Source: Gemmatimonadota bacterium (GTDB lineage Bacteria; Latescibacterota; UBA2968). From it: a stretch of DNA of 64,000 bases. Position 1 is the stretch's first letter. The number at the start of each line of letters is the position of its first letter. The stretch spans positions 725,151 through 789,150 of the forward strand of contig PBWH01000006.1 in assembly GCA_002727195.1 (NCBI GenBank), read 5' to 3'. The position numbers were made by a program, and so were the translations under genes. Below are positions 25,633 to 34,042 of this stretch, piece after piece. The notes under the pieces are model-generated. The model saw nothing but the letters and a program-made list of their open reading frames with translations, did no database searches and was not told the origin of the DNA.

Positions 25633-26526
25633 TCAGGATTCGCCAAAATTTGAGAACCATTCAGCGATCCCACCGACACTGGCGGGGGAAAAAGATACGT
25701 CTGTGCGGGATGCGGTTTCGGTGAGGGTTTCGATCAACCCGGACAGGATCTGCGATTTCTTATCCTGAGGGGCCGCGTAGTCCCAGACGTTGTGCGTGGC
25801 CACACAGATCGCGACGTGCGTGTCAGGAGCGGCGGCCCGTTTGACGTGCTTGGACACGATTCCGCCGAGGGTCGCGACGTCTCCCCGTTCGATCATGAGC
25901 TCCTGGGGTAGGTCCCACCCGAAGCGATGAGGGAACCTGGTTTCCCAATCGACGCTCAACGGGACGTCAACGAAGGACAGGTTGCCGGGCAGGGATCGTT
26001 GTGCGGCATTCGCCCAATGAACGTCGAGTAGCGGTGGCTGCCAGATCGCGCACAGGATTGGCTCGTTCCGGCCCGGAGAAGAAACGCTGCCGTGGGTAAA
26101 CCCGAGGTCGACCAGAATCGGGTAGGTCTCGTCGTTCGCTGACAGACAGCCCGGCCGGAAGCATTGCGGCGCGACGCCGAGCGCCTGACTCCAAACATCC
26201 ACACCTTCGGTCAACATCACGCGCTGCTCGTCACCAACATACTGACCCAACTGACCGAGTCCCCTGGCCATGCCGTCGCGAAAGCTATCCGGGTGAAAGT
26301 GAAAGCCGAGTTCGTGGCCGTCGGCCTCAATCTCGTGAAGCCATGTGCTGTGAGCTTCCGCCGTCTCGGGACAAAGGAACAGAGTTGCTTTGTGCCCGTG
26401 CTTGTTCAGCGTGGCGATGAAGCCCCGTATGGAACGCTCGCTGAACGCCCAATCCGTCACACCGCCAACGCCCGACAGGTGGTTCAGGTTTTCGCAGTCC
26501 ATCGTAAACGTGATCGGGATGTCCAT
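25633..26526 (-). CDS. polysaccharide deacetylase (CE4/NodB-like)
   Basis: 297 residues. NodB-fold motifs: TMDCEN with Asp10, HELGFHFHPDSF with metal His76 and His78, RPGCLSAND near 124-132 and a C-terminal VATHNVWDY segment. No signal peptide, so it works in the cytoplasm, unlike cell-wall deacetylases. ATG 26526 lies one base after the upstream stop, so it is coupled to the toroid enzyme gene. A role in removing N- or O-acyl groups from an imported saccharide is inferred from the symporter and toroid neighbours. Confidence 0.88.
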   Translation of the reverse strand: MDIPITFTMDCENLNHLSGVGGVTDWAFSERSIRGFIATLNKHGHKATLFLCPETAEAHSTWLHEIEADGHELGFHFHPDSFRDGMARGLGQLGQYVGDEQRVMLTEGVDVWSQALGVAPQCFRPGCLSANDETYPILVDLGFTHGSVSSPGRNEPILCAIWQPPLLDVHWANAAQRSLPGNLSFVDVPLSVDWETRFPHRFGWDLPQELMIERGDVATLGGIVSKHVKRAAAPDTHVAICVATHNVWDYAAPQDKKSQILSGLIETLTETASRTDVSFSPASVGGIAEWFSNFGES

Positions 26527-26527
26527 G

Positions 26528-28624
26528 TTACAGTTCCTCCCGGAGGCTCAGCGCTTCCAGCCCGTAGAAATAGGTGAGCGAGGCTTCGAGATATTGGTGA
26601 GGCTCCTGACGGGTGACGGATGGGATGTAGCCGTTCGAGGACAGGATTTCCTGCGCCCAGTCGATTCCGCGGTCAGCGGCGGTGAGGTAGGCTTGTTTTC
26701 CATACGTCCGGTAGGCCAAGAGCATGGCCAGCACGTCCTGATAGATCCCGTGTCCCCATTGCGGCTCGCTGTCATATCGGGGAAACCGCCAGGCGCCCTC
26801 ATCGTCCTGGGTCTCCACCATCCAGTCAGCCGCCCGCTCCATCGTATCGAGCCAGGGAGTGATGTCCATCTGAGGGGCCGCGTCCAGGACACCGATGATG
26901 TTATAGGAAGACATCTCGGGCTTCTCGGTCGCTTCGATCGTGTAGCGTCCGGCCTGGTGAACATCGAGGGTGGAGGCCGTGTTGTCCTGCTCAAAGTACT
27001 CGAACCACGGTCCCGATGCCAATTGAGAATCTCGAACCGCATCCAGAATTTCGTATGCCTTGTCCCGATACTTTGCGTCACCCGTTCTCGCATAAAGCTG
27101 GGCCAGTTCACGGCAGGCGCCTCCTTGCCGGGCGAAACGGTGGGGGAAGCTGCTGACGACGTAGTCGCCGATCTCGAACGCCGTCCGCCAGTAGTTCTCT
27201 TCGGCGGTCAGATCGTAGAGCGCTAACAGCAAGCAAGGCCCCCGCATCGAGCGAACCCGGTCAGGCAGGTTCTCGCGATAGCGTTGTCTGACGGCTCCCC
27301 AGACGTCAGGCGCGTGATCGGCCCGGTGGATGGCGACGTCGACGAATCGATCGGCGTAGGCCCTGACGGTGTCGATCAGTCGGCTCGATCCCGTGCGCAG
27401 CGCGTGACGCAGCAAATATTCCGCGTAGTCCGCCCGGTTGACGCCGTACTCGATCAACCGATGGTTGATGTGGCAGCGTCCACCTGCTATCAGGCCCTGG
27501 TATTCGCCTGAGGGGACGACAAACCTGAGGGCTCGCTCGAGCACGTGGTCCCTGGCCGACGAGGAAGCGGTCTGAGGGTGGTCGCCCACGGGCATGACCG
27601 TGATCCCCGGCTCATTGGCCAGGAGACTCGCCTCGGTCGTTTCAGGGGGCCCCACGGTCACGCTGAATGCGGCAGACCGCGTCTGTCCGACGTGAAAATG
27701 GAGATGATTAGTCGGGGCGTGGGACGTGATGCCGCGATAGTGCCAGATGGGCTCGATTCGATGTACGGTCAGGTCGAGTGCGTCCTGAGAGCGTCCTACG
27801 GTCGTGGCTGTGATCATCCCGTCATCGTAGGTGGCAAAGTCTGTCGAGGTGATCGTCAGGTCATCACCCAATCCTGTCAGCCTGACCCCGGCCTGTGACC
27901 ACCTTGAACGGATGGTCTCCGAAGCCAGGTTGACGTCGACGAGATGCCCGAACGAGAGTTCGCGGGCCAGTACGGATATCGACTCGGGTAGCGCAAGGTG
28001 TAGCCTGTGTCCGAAGTGGCTGAGGTATGCGGGCGCTCCGCCGTTGCGAAGCCGTGTGTGTACGTCGACTCGAGCGATGGCGTGATGCACGGTCAGCCGG
28101 GTCTCGTAATGAAAAGAGTCGGCGAAGTCGCCCGACAGGATCCACTCGTCGAGTAGATCTCCACGCACCGTATGGTGAGCGCGGCAGGTGGTGGGCGCCA
28201 TGGTCTCCCCGCGAAGGTGCTGGGGGGCTGAAGCGCTGCCCTGAATGTCGGGCGTAGAGAACCCAATGACAGGGCAGGCCGATGGACTCGCGAAACAGGG
28301 CGTGCCAGCAGTGAGTTGCGTCCACCCGTCATTCGTCACGGATACATGGAGTGGTCTGGGTGGAGCGGGAGAGGCGTGCGCCGGAGATTGGACGATGCGA
28401 AGCGTACGTTGTTCGTCACCGCGGATGCGGGGAAGGACCGCATAGACGGCCAGGTGGGTGTGCGGGCCTTTTGTGGTGACGGTGATTTGAGAGGGGACCG
28501 GGTCGTCACCTTCGTAAACCTGCCATCCCTCCGACCCGTTCGTGTCATCGAGCTCGAGACCGAAGCGGACCGGTATCTGAGCGCGGTCGAGGCCCGCGGT
28601 CTCGTGAACGACGACGTCGGTCAC
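26528..28624 (-). CDS. putative carbohydrate-active enzyme: N-terminal beta-sandwich plus alpha/alpha-toroid
   Basis: 698 residues from GTG 28624. The first ~370 residues look beta-rich (sandwich-like, many T, V and H). From about 380 the protein is helical with toroid-type repeats: FVVPSGEYQGLIAGGRCHINHRLIEYG, GGACRELAQLYARTGDAKYRDKAYEILDAV, EDNEGAWRFPRYD-like text (DDEGAWRFPRYDSEPQWGHG) and DRGIDWAQEILSSNGYIP. This is the general plan of polysaccharide lyases, glycoside hydrolases and C5-epimerases with an alpha/alpha barrel. I cannot name the family or residues. No signal peptide. It is encoded between a symporter/accessory pair and a deacetylase, which suggests intracellular processing of an imported sugar. 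Confidence 0.75.
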   Translation of the reverse strand: MTDVVVHETAGLDRAQIPVRFGLELDDTNGSEGWQVYEGDDPVPSQITVTTKGPHTHLAVYAVLPRIRGDEQRTLRIVQSPAHASPAPPRPLHVSVTNDGWTQLTAGTPCFASPSACPVIGFSTPDIQGSASAPQHLRGETMAPTTCRAHHTVRGDLLDEWILSGDFADSFHYETRLTVHHAIARVDVHTRLRNGGAPAYLSHFGHRLHLALPESISVLARELSFGHLVDVNLASETIRSRWSQAGVRLTGLGDDLTITSTDFATYDDGMITATTVGRSQDALDLTVHRIEPIWHYRGITSHAPTNHLHFHVGQTRSAAFSVTVGPPETTEASLLANEPGITVMPVGDHPQTASSSARDHVLERALRFVVPSGEYQGLIAGGRCHINHRLIEYGVNRADYAEYLLRHALRTGSSRLIDTVRAYADRFVDVAIHRADHAPDVWGAVRQRYRENLPDRVRSMRGPCLLLALYDLTAEENYWRTAFEIGDYVVSSFPHRFARQGGACRELAQLYARTGDAKYRDKAYEILDAVRDSQLASGPWFEYFEQDNTASTLDVHQAGRYTIEATEKPEMSSYNIIGVLDAAPQMDITPWLDTMERAADWMVETQDDEGAWRFPRYDSEPQWGHGIYQDVLAMLLAYRTYGKQAYLTAADRGIDWAQEILSSNGYIPSVTRQEPHQYLEASLTYFYGLEALSLREEL

Positions 28625-28636
28625 TTGTCTGGTTTG

Positions 28637-28756
28637 TCAGGCCCCGATCTGGGCGATGAACATGGTCAGCAGCATCACAAAGATGACGCAGACCCAGGCC
28701 ACGATGAACCCGACCACAGTCTCTTTGTTCGGTTTCCTGATTTCCAGGTCAAACAT
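28637..28756 (-). CDS. 39-residue membrane protein, symporter small accessory protein
   Basis: ATG 28756 with AGGAG upstream encodes MFDLEIRKPNKETVVGF followed by one membrane segment (IVAWVCVIFVMLLTMFIAQI). The stop is 12 bases before the toroid enzyme gene and the start is 8 bases after the symporter stop. Small single-span partners are encoded next to many SSS-family symporters, so an accessory subunit is the natural reading. Its size escapes routine gene calling. Confidence 0.75.
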   Translation of the reverse strand: MFDLEIRKPNKETVVGFIVAWVCVIFVMLLTMFIAQIGA

Positions 28757-28764
28757 GGGGACTC

Positions 28765-30267
28765 CTATTCGAGGACGACGTCGATGCCGGCTTCTCTGAG
28801 TTTGTGCTCCTGGCCGACCGGCGTGTGCAGAACCGTGTAGAACTTGTCCAGCCGATCCTGGTCTGGCTTGGGGGTGAGGAGGCTGACAATGATCATGGCC
28901 GCGAATCCGCCGATGATATAGAGCAGATATTGATCCGGAAGCTCCCAACCCCACTCTGCGCTGGCCAGATACCACAGCCCGCCGGAAACGAGGATACCCG
29001 CCCAGGCACCCTGGCTGTTGCACCGTCGCCAGATGATGCCGCCCCAGAAGGCGATCCCGAAGAAGGCGACGAACGACCAGGAGAACCGGATTATCTCCAC
29101 GACGGAATGGAACTGGTCGGCCACGACGAGTCCCGCGCCAACGATCACGAGCGCCACGATCCGGCCCACGTTCAGGTAGTGTTTCTCGGACTCGTCCGGT
29201 TTGAAGTAGCGTTTGTAGAAGTTGCCGACAAAAAGGGCCGCACCGTCGACCATGAACGAGTCACAGGTCGACATGACGGCGGCAATCATCGACGCGAGCA
29301 TCACGCCGACCAGCCCGATCGGGAGTAGGTCACGTGACGCGAGTCCGAAGGCGTGCTCGGGGTCTTCGAGCCCAGGATAGAGCGCGATGCAGGCGACGCC
29401 GGTGAGGGCCCAGGCGACCGTGCATAAACGCTTGATCATGTTACCGAACGTCCAGCCAACGCGCCCTTCCAGCTCAGACTTTCCGGCGCCACCGACCTCC
29501 ATGTGATGCGGCTGCGCGACGATGCCCACGAGCGCGTTTATGACGACCATAAAGATGAAGTATTCCGTGATCCGGTCATACCCTAGGGGCGGATCGTCGG
29601 GCGCGACCAGGCTGAACATTTCTGCGGGAACCTGTTGGTGGAGCCCGGAGAAGCCGCCGACTTCTCCTATGACGTACGGGACCAGCAGGAAAGACAGAAC
29701 GATGATAAAGATGCCCTGGATGAAGTCGGTCACGATTGCGGCAGGAAGACCCCCCATCAGGCCGTAGCTCAGGAACAGGACGGTCATGATCCAGATCGCC
29801 GTCCATTCGCTGACTGCGCCACCGGTGATCGCGCTGGCGGTCTTTCCGGTGCCGAGAAGCATCGTGCCGATCTGGAGCGCGAAATAGAACAGTCCCCAGA
29901 TGGTGTAGGTGAATTCGAGCGACTTACCGAAGCGATCCGCGAAGTAGTCGGCGGTGGTGATGTAGCGGAGCCGGCGGAAGATGGGAGCGATGATCCAGTA
30001 GAAGGGTGTGGCGAACAGATACAGCCACTGATACCAGATGCCGCCGAGTCCCAGCTTGTAGGAGGCCCCGGCCACTGTGACGGCCTGATCCGTATGCGTC
30101 CCGGTTCCGAACGCGTGCATAATCATGAAGGCCTTCCCGAAGGAACGACCGCCCATGAAGTAGTCGCCAACACTCTTGACCTTTCGGGCCGCCCATAAAC
30201 CGGCGATAATGATCCCGATCAGATACAGGGCCAGTGTGGCAAAATCCATCACATGTAGACCGAACAT
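28765..30267 (-). CDS. sodium:solute symporter (SSS family)
   Basis: 500 residues from ATG 30267 with AGGAGG upstream; about 13 hydrophobic segments. Typical features are KVKSVGDYFMGGRSFGKAF near residue 30, TTADYFADRFG near 105 and VMLASMIAAVMSTCDSFMVDGAALF near 310, the SSS core sodium-site region. It imports an organic solute with Na+. It heads the minus-strand run symporter, accessory protein, toroid enzyme, deacetylase, aquaporin, acetyltransferase, hinting at a sugar or uronate substrate. Confidence 0.92.
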   Translation of the reverse strand: MFGLHVMDFATLALYLIGIIIAGLWAARKVKSVGDYFMGGRSFGKAFMIMHAFGTGTHTDQAVTVAGASYKLGLGGIWYQWLYLFATPFYWIIAPIFRRLRYITTADYFADRFGKSLEFTYTIWGLFYFALQIGTMLLGTGKTASAITGGAVSEWTAIWIMTVLFLSYGLMGGLPAAIVTDFIQGIFIIVLSFLLVPYVIGEVGGFSGLHQQVPAEMFSLVAPDDPPLGYDRITEYFIFMVVINALVGIVAQPHHMEVGGAGKSELEGRVGWTFGNMIKRLCTVAWALTGVACIALYPGLEDPEHAFGLASRDLLPIGLVGVMLASMIAAVMSTCDSFMVDGAALFVGNFYKRYFKPDESEKHYLNVGRIVALVIVGAGLVVADQFHSVVEIIRFSWSFVAFFGIAFWGGIIWRRCNSQGAWAGILVSGGLWYLASAEWGWELPDQYLLYIIGGFAAMIIVSLLTPKPDQDRLDKFYTVLHTPVGQEHKLREAGIDVVLE

Positions 30268-30435
30268 CCACCCCTCCTGGTGAGTTGCTTTGTCTCTGGA
30301 TAGCCTAGTATAGAGGACGTCTTAGGGAATGTCAATATTTGCCATAAGTATCTGTTTTTTCTTGTCGTGCCCGGAGATCGGTATTACTTTAGTTGGGCTT
30401 TTCAGACGAGAACTCAGTGTGGAGATGTATCCGAT

Positions 30436-30933
30436 ATGGCGACCGTTGTTGAGCGGAAGAGCGAGCCGAAAACCACGTGCACTGTCACATTTGTGAACAC
30501 CGGCCAGACCATGGAGTGCGCGAAGCATACCAATCTGCGTGAACTGGCGATAGAGAACGATATCGAGCTCTACAACGGGCTGGCCAAATACACGAATTGT
30601 GAGGGGATGGGGCTTTGTGGCACGTGTGCCGTTGAGGTCAAGCCGCACGATGCCGTGTCGGTGAAGGGCGCCAAGGAGAAGTTCCGGTTTATTCAGCTGA
30701 AGGGGAATCTCAGGCTGTCCTGCCAGTGTCAGGTGCTTGGTGACATCGAAGTAACCAAGCACGACGGCATGTATGGGACGAAAGGCTACAGCGAGAAGGG
30801 GTCGAAGGACGAGGTCTCCCAGATGTATGAGGGTGGGAAGACGATCGACGAGATTGCGGATGAGCTGGAGCTGCATCCGGCCAAGGTGACGCTCTTGCTG
30901 GAAGCGGCGGGGGGGGAAGTCAGGAAGCCCTAG
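30436..30933 (+). CDS. 2Fe-2S ferredoxin fused to a C-terminal helix-turn-helix-like segment
   Basis: 165 residues from ATG 30436. Residues 14-110 are a beta-grasp ferredoxin with Cys55, Cys61, Cys64 and Cys96 as ligands (NCEGMGLCGTC ... RLSCQC), a Cx5Cx2C spacing closer to adrenodoxin-type than to plant-type proteins. After a linker, residues 128-157 (SQMYEGGKTIDEIADELELH then PAKVTLLLEAAGG) look like a homeodomain-type HTH. An electron carrier tethered to a possible nucleic-acid or protein binding helix pair is unusual. It is divergent from the symporter gene, with the intergenic region likely holding both promoters. Confidence 0.85.
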   Translation: MATVVERKSEPKTTCTVTFVNTGQTMECAKHTNLRELAIENDIELYNGLAKYTNCEGMGLCGTCAVEVKPHDAVSVKGAKEKFRFIQLKGNLRLSCQCQVLGDIEVTKHDGMYGTKGYSEKGSKDEVSQMYEGGKTIDEIADELELHPAKVTLLLEAAGGEVRKP

Positions 30934-30952
30934 AGCGGTTTACGGGTGCTGG

Positions 30953-30986
30953 GTCGAAAGTCAAAAGTCGCAAAGTCGAAAGTCGG
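30953..30986. repeat. degenerate tandem repeat (aaagtcg units)
   Basis: gtcgaaagtcaaaagtcgca followed by aagtcgaaagtcgg: four to five imperfect copies of a 7-8 base unit just after the ferredoxin gene. Confidence 0.6.
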
Positions 30987-30991
30987 TCTCT

Positions 30992-31545
30992 CTATGAGGG
31001 GTCGGCTTTTTGTTTGCGGGGGAAGGGAAAGAAGTGGGGGATTGAGGAGTGGTCGGCTTCGTAGACCGTAGCGAACTCCTTCAGAAGCCTACGTTCTTCC
31101 AGCCAGGAGCCGGACCAGAAGTAGGCAATGGTCCAGGTCGTTAACAGGGCGTAGGTGTCGGTGATTGTTCGCTAGGCGATCAGGAACAGGGGGTGACGGC
31201 AGATGCGGTAGGGGCCGTCGACAGATAGACCGCCACGCTCCACAGAAGGGGGCGGTAGCCGAGGAATTCGCCGAGGTCGATTGCACGTGCGGCATACAGG
31301 AATCCGATTGCGCTGAGCATCTGGAGTCCGAACAGCGCCTCACGTGCCCAACCCGAGATTGAGTAGAGCAGGGCACCCTCCTTGAGGAACCCGAGCAGTG
31401 GGTCGGGGGTGACGATGCTGACGACGGAGTAAGTTGACCTGTAGAACCGCGAGAAGCCTGGACAGCAGCTGTCGATCCGGGATTTGATCCGAACAGTTGT
31501 GAGGAGGCTGTGCAGTCCGGCGTAGGCGATCAGGTAGATCGCCAT
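30992..31545 (-). pseudogene. NnrU/isoprenylcysteine methyltransferase-like membrane protein, frameshifted with an amber stop
   Basis: The N-terminal part (MAIYLIAYAGLHSLLTTVR ... LQMLSAIGFLYAARAIDLGEF) ends early in its frame at 31180, but another frame continues the family: SVDGPYRICRHPLFLIA, then TAG (31172-31174), then TWTIAYFWSGSWLEERRLLKEF to a stop at 30992. The RHPLFL and EERRLL motifs are those of phospholipid/ICMT-type methyltransferases. The frameshift is repaired by one extra C in the ccccc run near 31250; the TAG and a few missing residues are not, so this is probably a true pseudogene. Confidence 0.75.
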
Positions 31546-31555
31546 CAGGGCAAGG

Positions 31556-32374
31556 CTATTCCCGATCTTGATCGTCTTCGGCGCGGGCCTGCTCGTTGGC
31601 GCGTGTCATCGGGCCCGGCTCGTCCGGCATCTGGATCCCGTGTTTACCGATGAACCGATCGACCTGTCGGCATATCCGGTGGATCGTGGAGATGTCCCGT
31701 TTCTCAAGTGGGATCCGTCCGAAGAAGCGGCGTACCGATCTGATGAACGTCTCCGGGCGATGGGGGGACTTGAACCCTAGGTTGTCGAGTGATTGGGCCA
31801 GGTGACGATACATGGCCTCGACCTGCCCGTGGGGTGAGATGTCCCAGTCCGGTAGTTCGGGTGGATCTAGAGCGGCGCGGTGAAGCTCGTAACCGAAAAT
31901 CAGGACGGCCTGGGAGAGGTTATAGGAGGGGTATCGACGGGCGGACGGGATCTGAGCCGTGAGCTGGCAGAGTTGGATTTCCTTGTTCGTCAGGCCTCGG
32001 GTCTCCCGCCCGAACACGAGCGCGCCCTCACCCTCCTTCGGGATGGAGACCAGACGACCGGCGACCTCCTGGGGGCCGAAGACGACGGGGAAGTCTTTTC
32101 GCGTCTTGTGGGACGTGCCGACGACCAGCAGGGCGTCCTCAACCGCTTCTTCGAGGGTGTCGACGATTTTGGCGCCGTAGAGTATGTCACCGGCGCCAAC
32201 GGCCATCTTTCTGGCGTCGCCGCTCGTATGGTCGGCTCCCGGGTTGACGAGCACCAGGCGTGAAAGACCTGCGTTCCGCATGGCACGGGAGATCGACCCG
32301 ATGTTGCCCGCCTGCTTGGGCTCGACAAGGACGATCCTGACGCGGTCGAGCAGTTTAGTGGCTTCGTCCGTCAT
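31556..32374 (-). CDS. RNA 2'-O-methyltransferase of the TrmH/SpoU family, TrmJ/LasT type
   Basis: ATG 32374 overlaps the stop of the upstream gene (ATGA) and gives 272 residues; longer starts exist. SPOUT knot motifs in order: GNIGSISRAMRNAGLSRLVLV (residues about 23-43), ALVFGRETRGLTNKEI near 120 and YPSYNLSQAVLIFGYELHR near 150. In TrmJ this knot methylates ribose 32 of tRNAs. The C-terminal ~90 residues include the helical extension seen in TrmJ. Highly charged tail (ANEQARAEDDQDRE). Confidence 0.88.
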   Translation of the reverse strand: MTDEATKLLDRVRIVLVEPKQAGNIGSISRAMRNAGLSRLVLVNPGADHTSGDARKMAVGAGDILYGAKIVDTLEEAVEDALLVVGTSHKTRKDFPVVFGPQEVAGRLVSIPKEGEGALVFGRETRGLTNKEIQLCQLTAQIPSARRYPSYNLSQAVLIFGYELHRAALDPPELPDWDISPHGQVEAMYRHLAQSLDNLGFKSPHRPETFIRSVRRFFGRIPLEKRDISTIHRICRQVDRFIGKHGIQMPDEPGPMTRANEQARAEDDQDRE

Positions 32375-33567
32375 CGGCCGTCCTTCGGTTTTGCGAGCAC
32401 TTCGAAGGTTCTTTCTGTCGTAATCCAATCATCGTCGTGTGTCAGATAGAGCGTCTGTATCTTGAAAGTTGGATACGCCTCAAGTTTACCCTGACTGACG
32501 TGGTCGAGCTCGAAGGAAACCTTCTGCCTTTCGGTCACGGGAGGGAGCGTTTCCAGCGTGCCCCGGGCCGGCGACACGGCCCAACGGGTGGGCAGTTTCC
32601 ACTCGAGATAGACGTGCAGTTCCTGATCGGTCGGGTTGGTCAATTCGAGGGGGACGATGCTTCGCCCTTCCACGATTTCGAGCGATTCAAAGACGACTGA
32701 GCGCGGTCTAAAGAGCCGTCCGCGAATCCGGTAGAGACCCTTGTTGTCTTGGAAGACGACGAAGCCGGGCTTACCCGCGCCTCCCTTCTGGACGACGGCG
32801 TACGTGAAGTCGTCGTCTCTAACGGTCACGTGCAGGAAGTGGTGGAAGCTCCCGCTTTTCTCCGTATCCGTAACGAGGCTGGCGGCGGCCATGGTCATGA
32901 TGTAGGGAGGCTCGTCCCGTATGACTTCGTGATAGTGATGCTGGTGTCCGCCGAATACGGCCGTTACCTTGTGTTCGATGAACAGGTGGTGGAGTTCGTC
33001 TCCGTTCTCGAGCAGATGTGTCGGTCGATGGAAAAAGATGAACCGGTGGTCCTTGCGGCGCGCTTTGTGGAGATCGGCCTCGAGCCACTTAAGTTGTTGA
33101 CCTGTCATCGATTGGAACTCACCTGCTTGATCGGTGTCGAGCACAGTGAAGTGGGCGTTTCTGTAGTCAAAGCTGTAATAGAGGTCTCCCCACTCTTCCT
33201 GGTATACTTTTGCGCCACCGGCTGTGCGGTCCTTGCTGTAGACGTCGTGGTTACCAGGGACGGGGTAGAACGGGATCGATCCCAAGCCAGAGATCTGGTC
33301 TTTGAACCGCTTCCACTGGGCGCGGAACTCGTCATCCGTCTCGACGTAGCCGCGAATCATGTCGCCGATCTGGAGAACGAACGACGGATTGATGACGGCG
33401 ACTTCGTCGAACAGCTGGTTGAACTCGCCCGGGTAATGGAACTGGCTGTCCCCCAGGACCACGAACGAGAATTCATGACGCGGCGGCTTCGGGCCGGGCC
33501 GGCCTTCCGCCTGGCCGACGATAGAAGCGAGAACAAGAAGAAGGATGAAGCGTCTTGGTGTTCGCAT
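32371..33567 (-). CDS. secreted metallophosphoesterase with C-terminal beta domain
   Basis: 398 residues with a signal peptide (MRTPRRFILLLVLASIVGQAEG). Calcineurin-like motifs: VVLGDSQF, QIGDMIRGY, PVPGNHDVYSKD, FFHRPTHLL and FGGHQHHYHE, complete for a dinuclear site, within residues 30-240. Residues about 265-398 form a beta-rich domain of unknown role. Periplasmic or exported; substrate unknown. It is translationally coupled to the downstream TrmJ-like gene, probably without functional relation. Confidence 0.9.
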   Translation of the reverse strand: MRTPRRFILLLVLASIVGQAEGRPGPKPPRHEFSFVVLGDSQFHYPGEFNQLFDEVAVINPSFVLQIGDMIRGYVETDDEFRAQWKRFKDQISGLGSIPFYPVPGNHDVYSKDRTAGGAKVYQEEWGDLYYSFDYRNAHFTVLDTDQAGEFQSMTGQQLKWLEADLHKARRKDHRFIFFHRPTHLLENGDELHHLFIEHKVTAVFGGHQHHYHEVIRDEPPYIMTMAAASLVTDTEKSGSFHHFLHVTVRDDDFTYAVVQKGGAGKPGFVVFQDNKGLYRIRGRLFRPRSVVFESLEIVEGRSIVPLELTNPTDQELHVYLEWKLPTRWAVSPARGTLETLPPVTERQKVSFELDHVSQGKLEAYPTFKIQTLYLTHDDDWITTERTFEVLAKPKDGR

Positions 33568-33589
33568 TGACTCTCTCTAAGGCTTCCAG

Positions 33590-34042
33590 ATGACGACCCT
33601 TCAACTCGAGGATGAACGGAAGGGGTCGGTCTGGCCCTACCTATGTTGGGCCGTGAGCCTGGCGATCGGGTTCTACGACCTGGTCTACGTTCGTGAGGTG
33701 ATCGTTTCGGTGCTGATCGTATCCGGTATCGATTCGAAACTTCTGTTTCTGGTGGACAAGGTCGGGTTCTTCCTTTTTGCCGCGTCCGGTCTGCTCGTCA
33801 TCCTGCTGACCGAGCCTTACCTGAGAAACGGTTGGAAACAACGCACCCTGTTGGCACGGTTCTCCAGGCTCGTGGCGCTGGGTTTCGGTGTCCTGACACT
33901 CTCATGGGCCGCGCTGATGGGGCTGCCCGGACTTGCCGATCACGCCCGACCGTCGGTCGTGGAGCTCGTGTCGGTGTCCGTCTTGTTCGCCGTCACGGAT
34001 GCCTGGCACGGCAGAACGCTGTCCAGTCAGGCAGACGCCTGA
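33590..34042 (+). CDS. integral membrane protein, unknown
   Basis: 150 residues with four hydrophobic segments (about 15-35, 53-73, 92-110 and 124-140): VSLAIGFYDLVYVREVIVSV, VGFFLFAASGLLVILL, FGVLTLSWAALMGLPGL. No family recognised. It is divergent from the phosphoesterase gene and its 3' end overlaps the convergent PLP enzyme gene by 16 bases. Confidence 0.75.
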   Translation: MTTLQLEDERKGSVWPYLCWAVSLAIGFYDLVYVREVIVSVLIVSGIDSKLLFLVDKVGFFLFAASGLLVILLTEPYLRNGWKQRTLLARFSRLVALGFGVLTLSWAALMGLPGLADHARPSVVELVSVSVLFAVTDAWHGRTLSSQADA

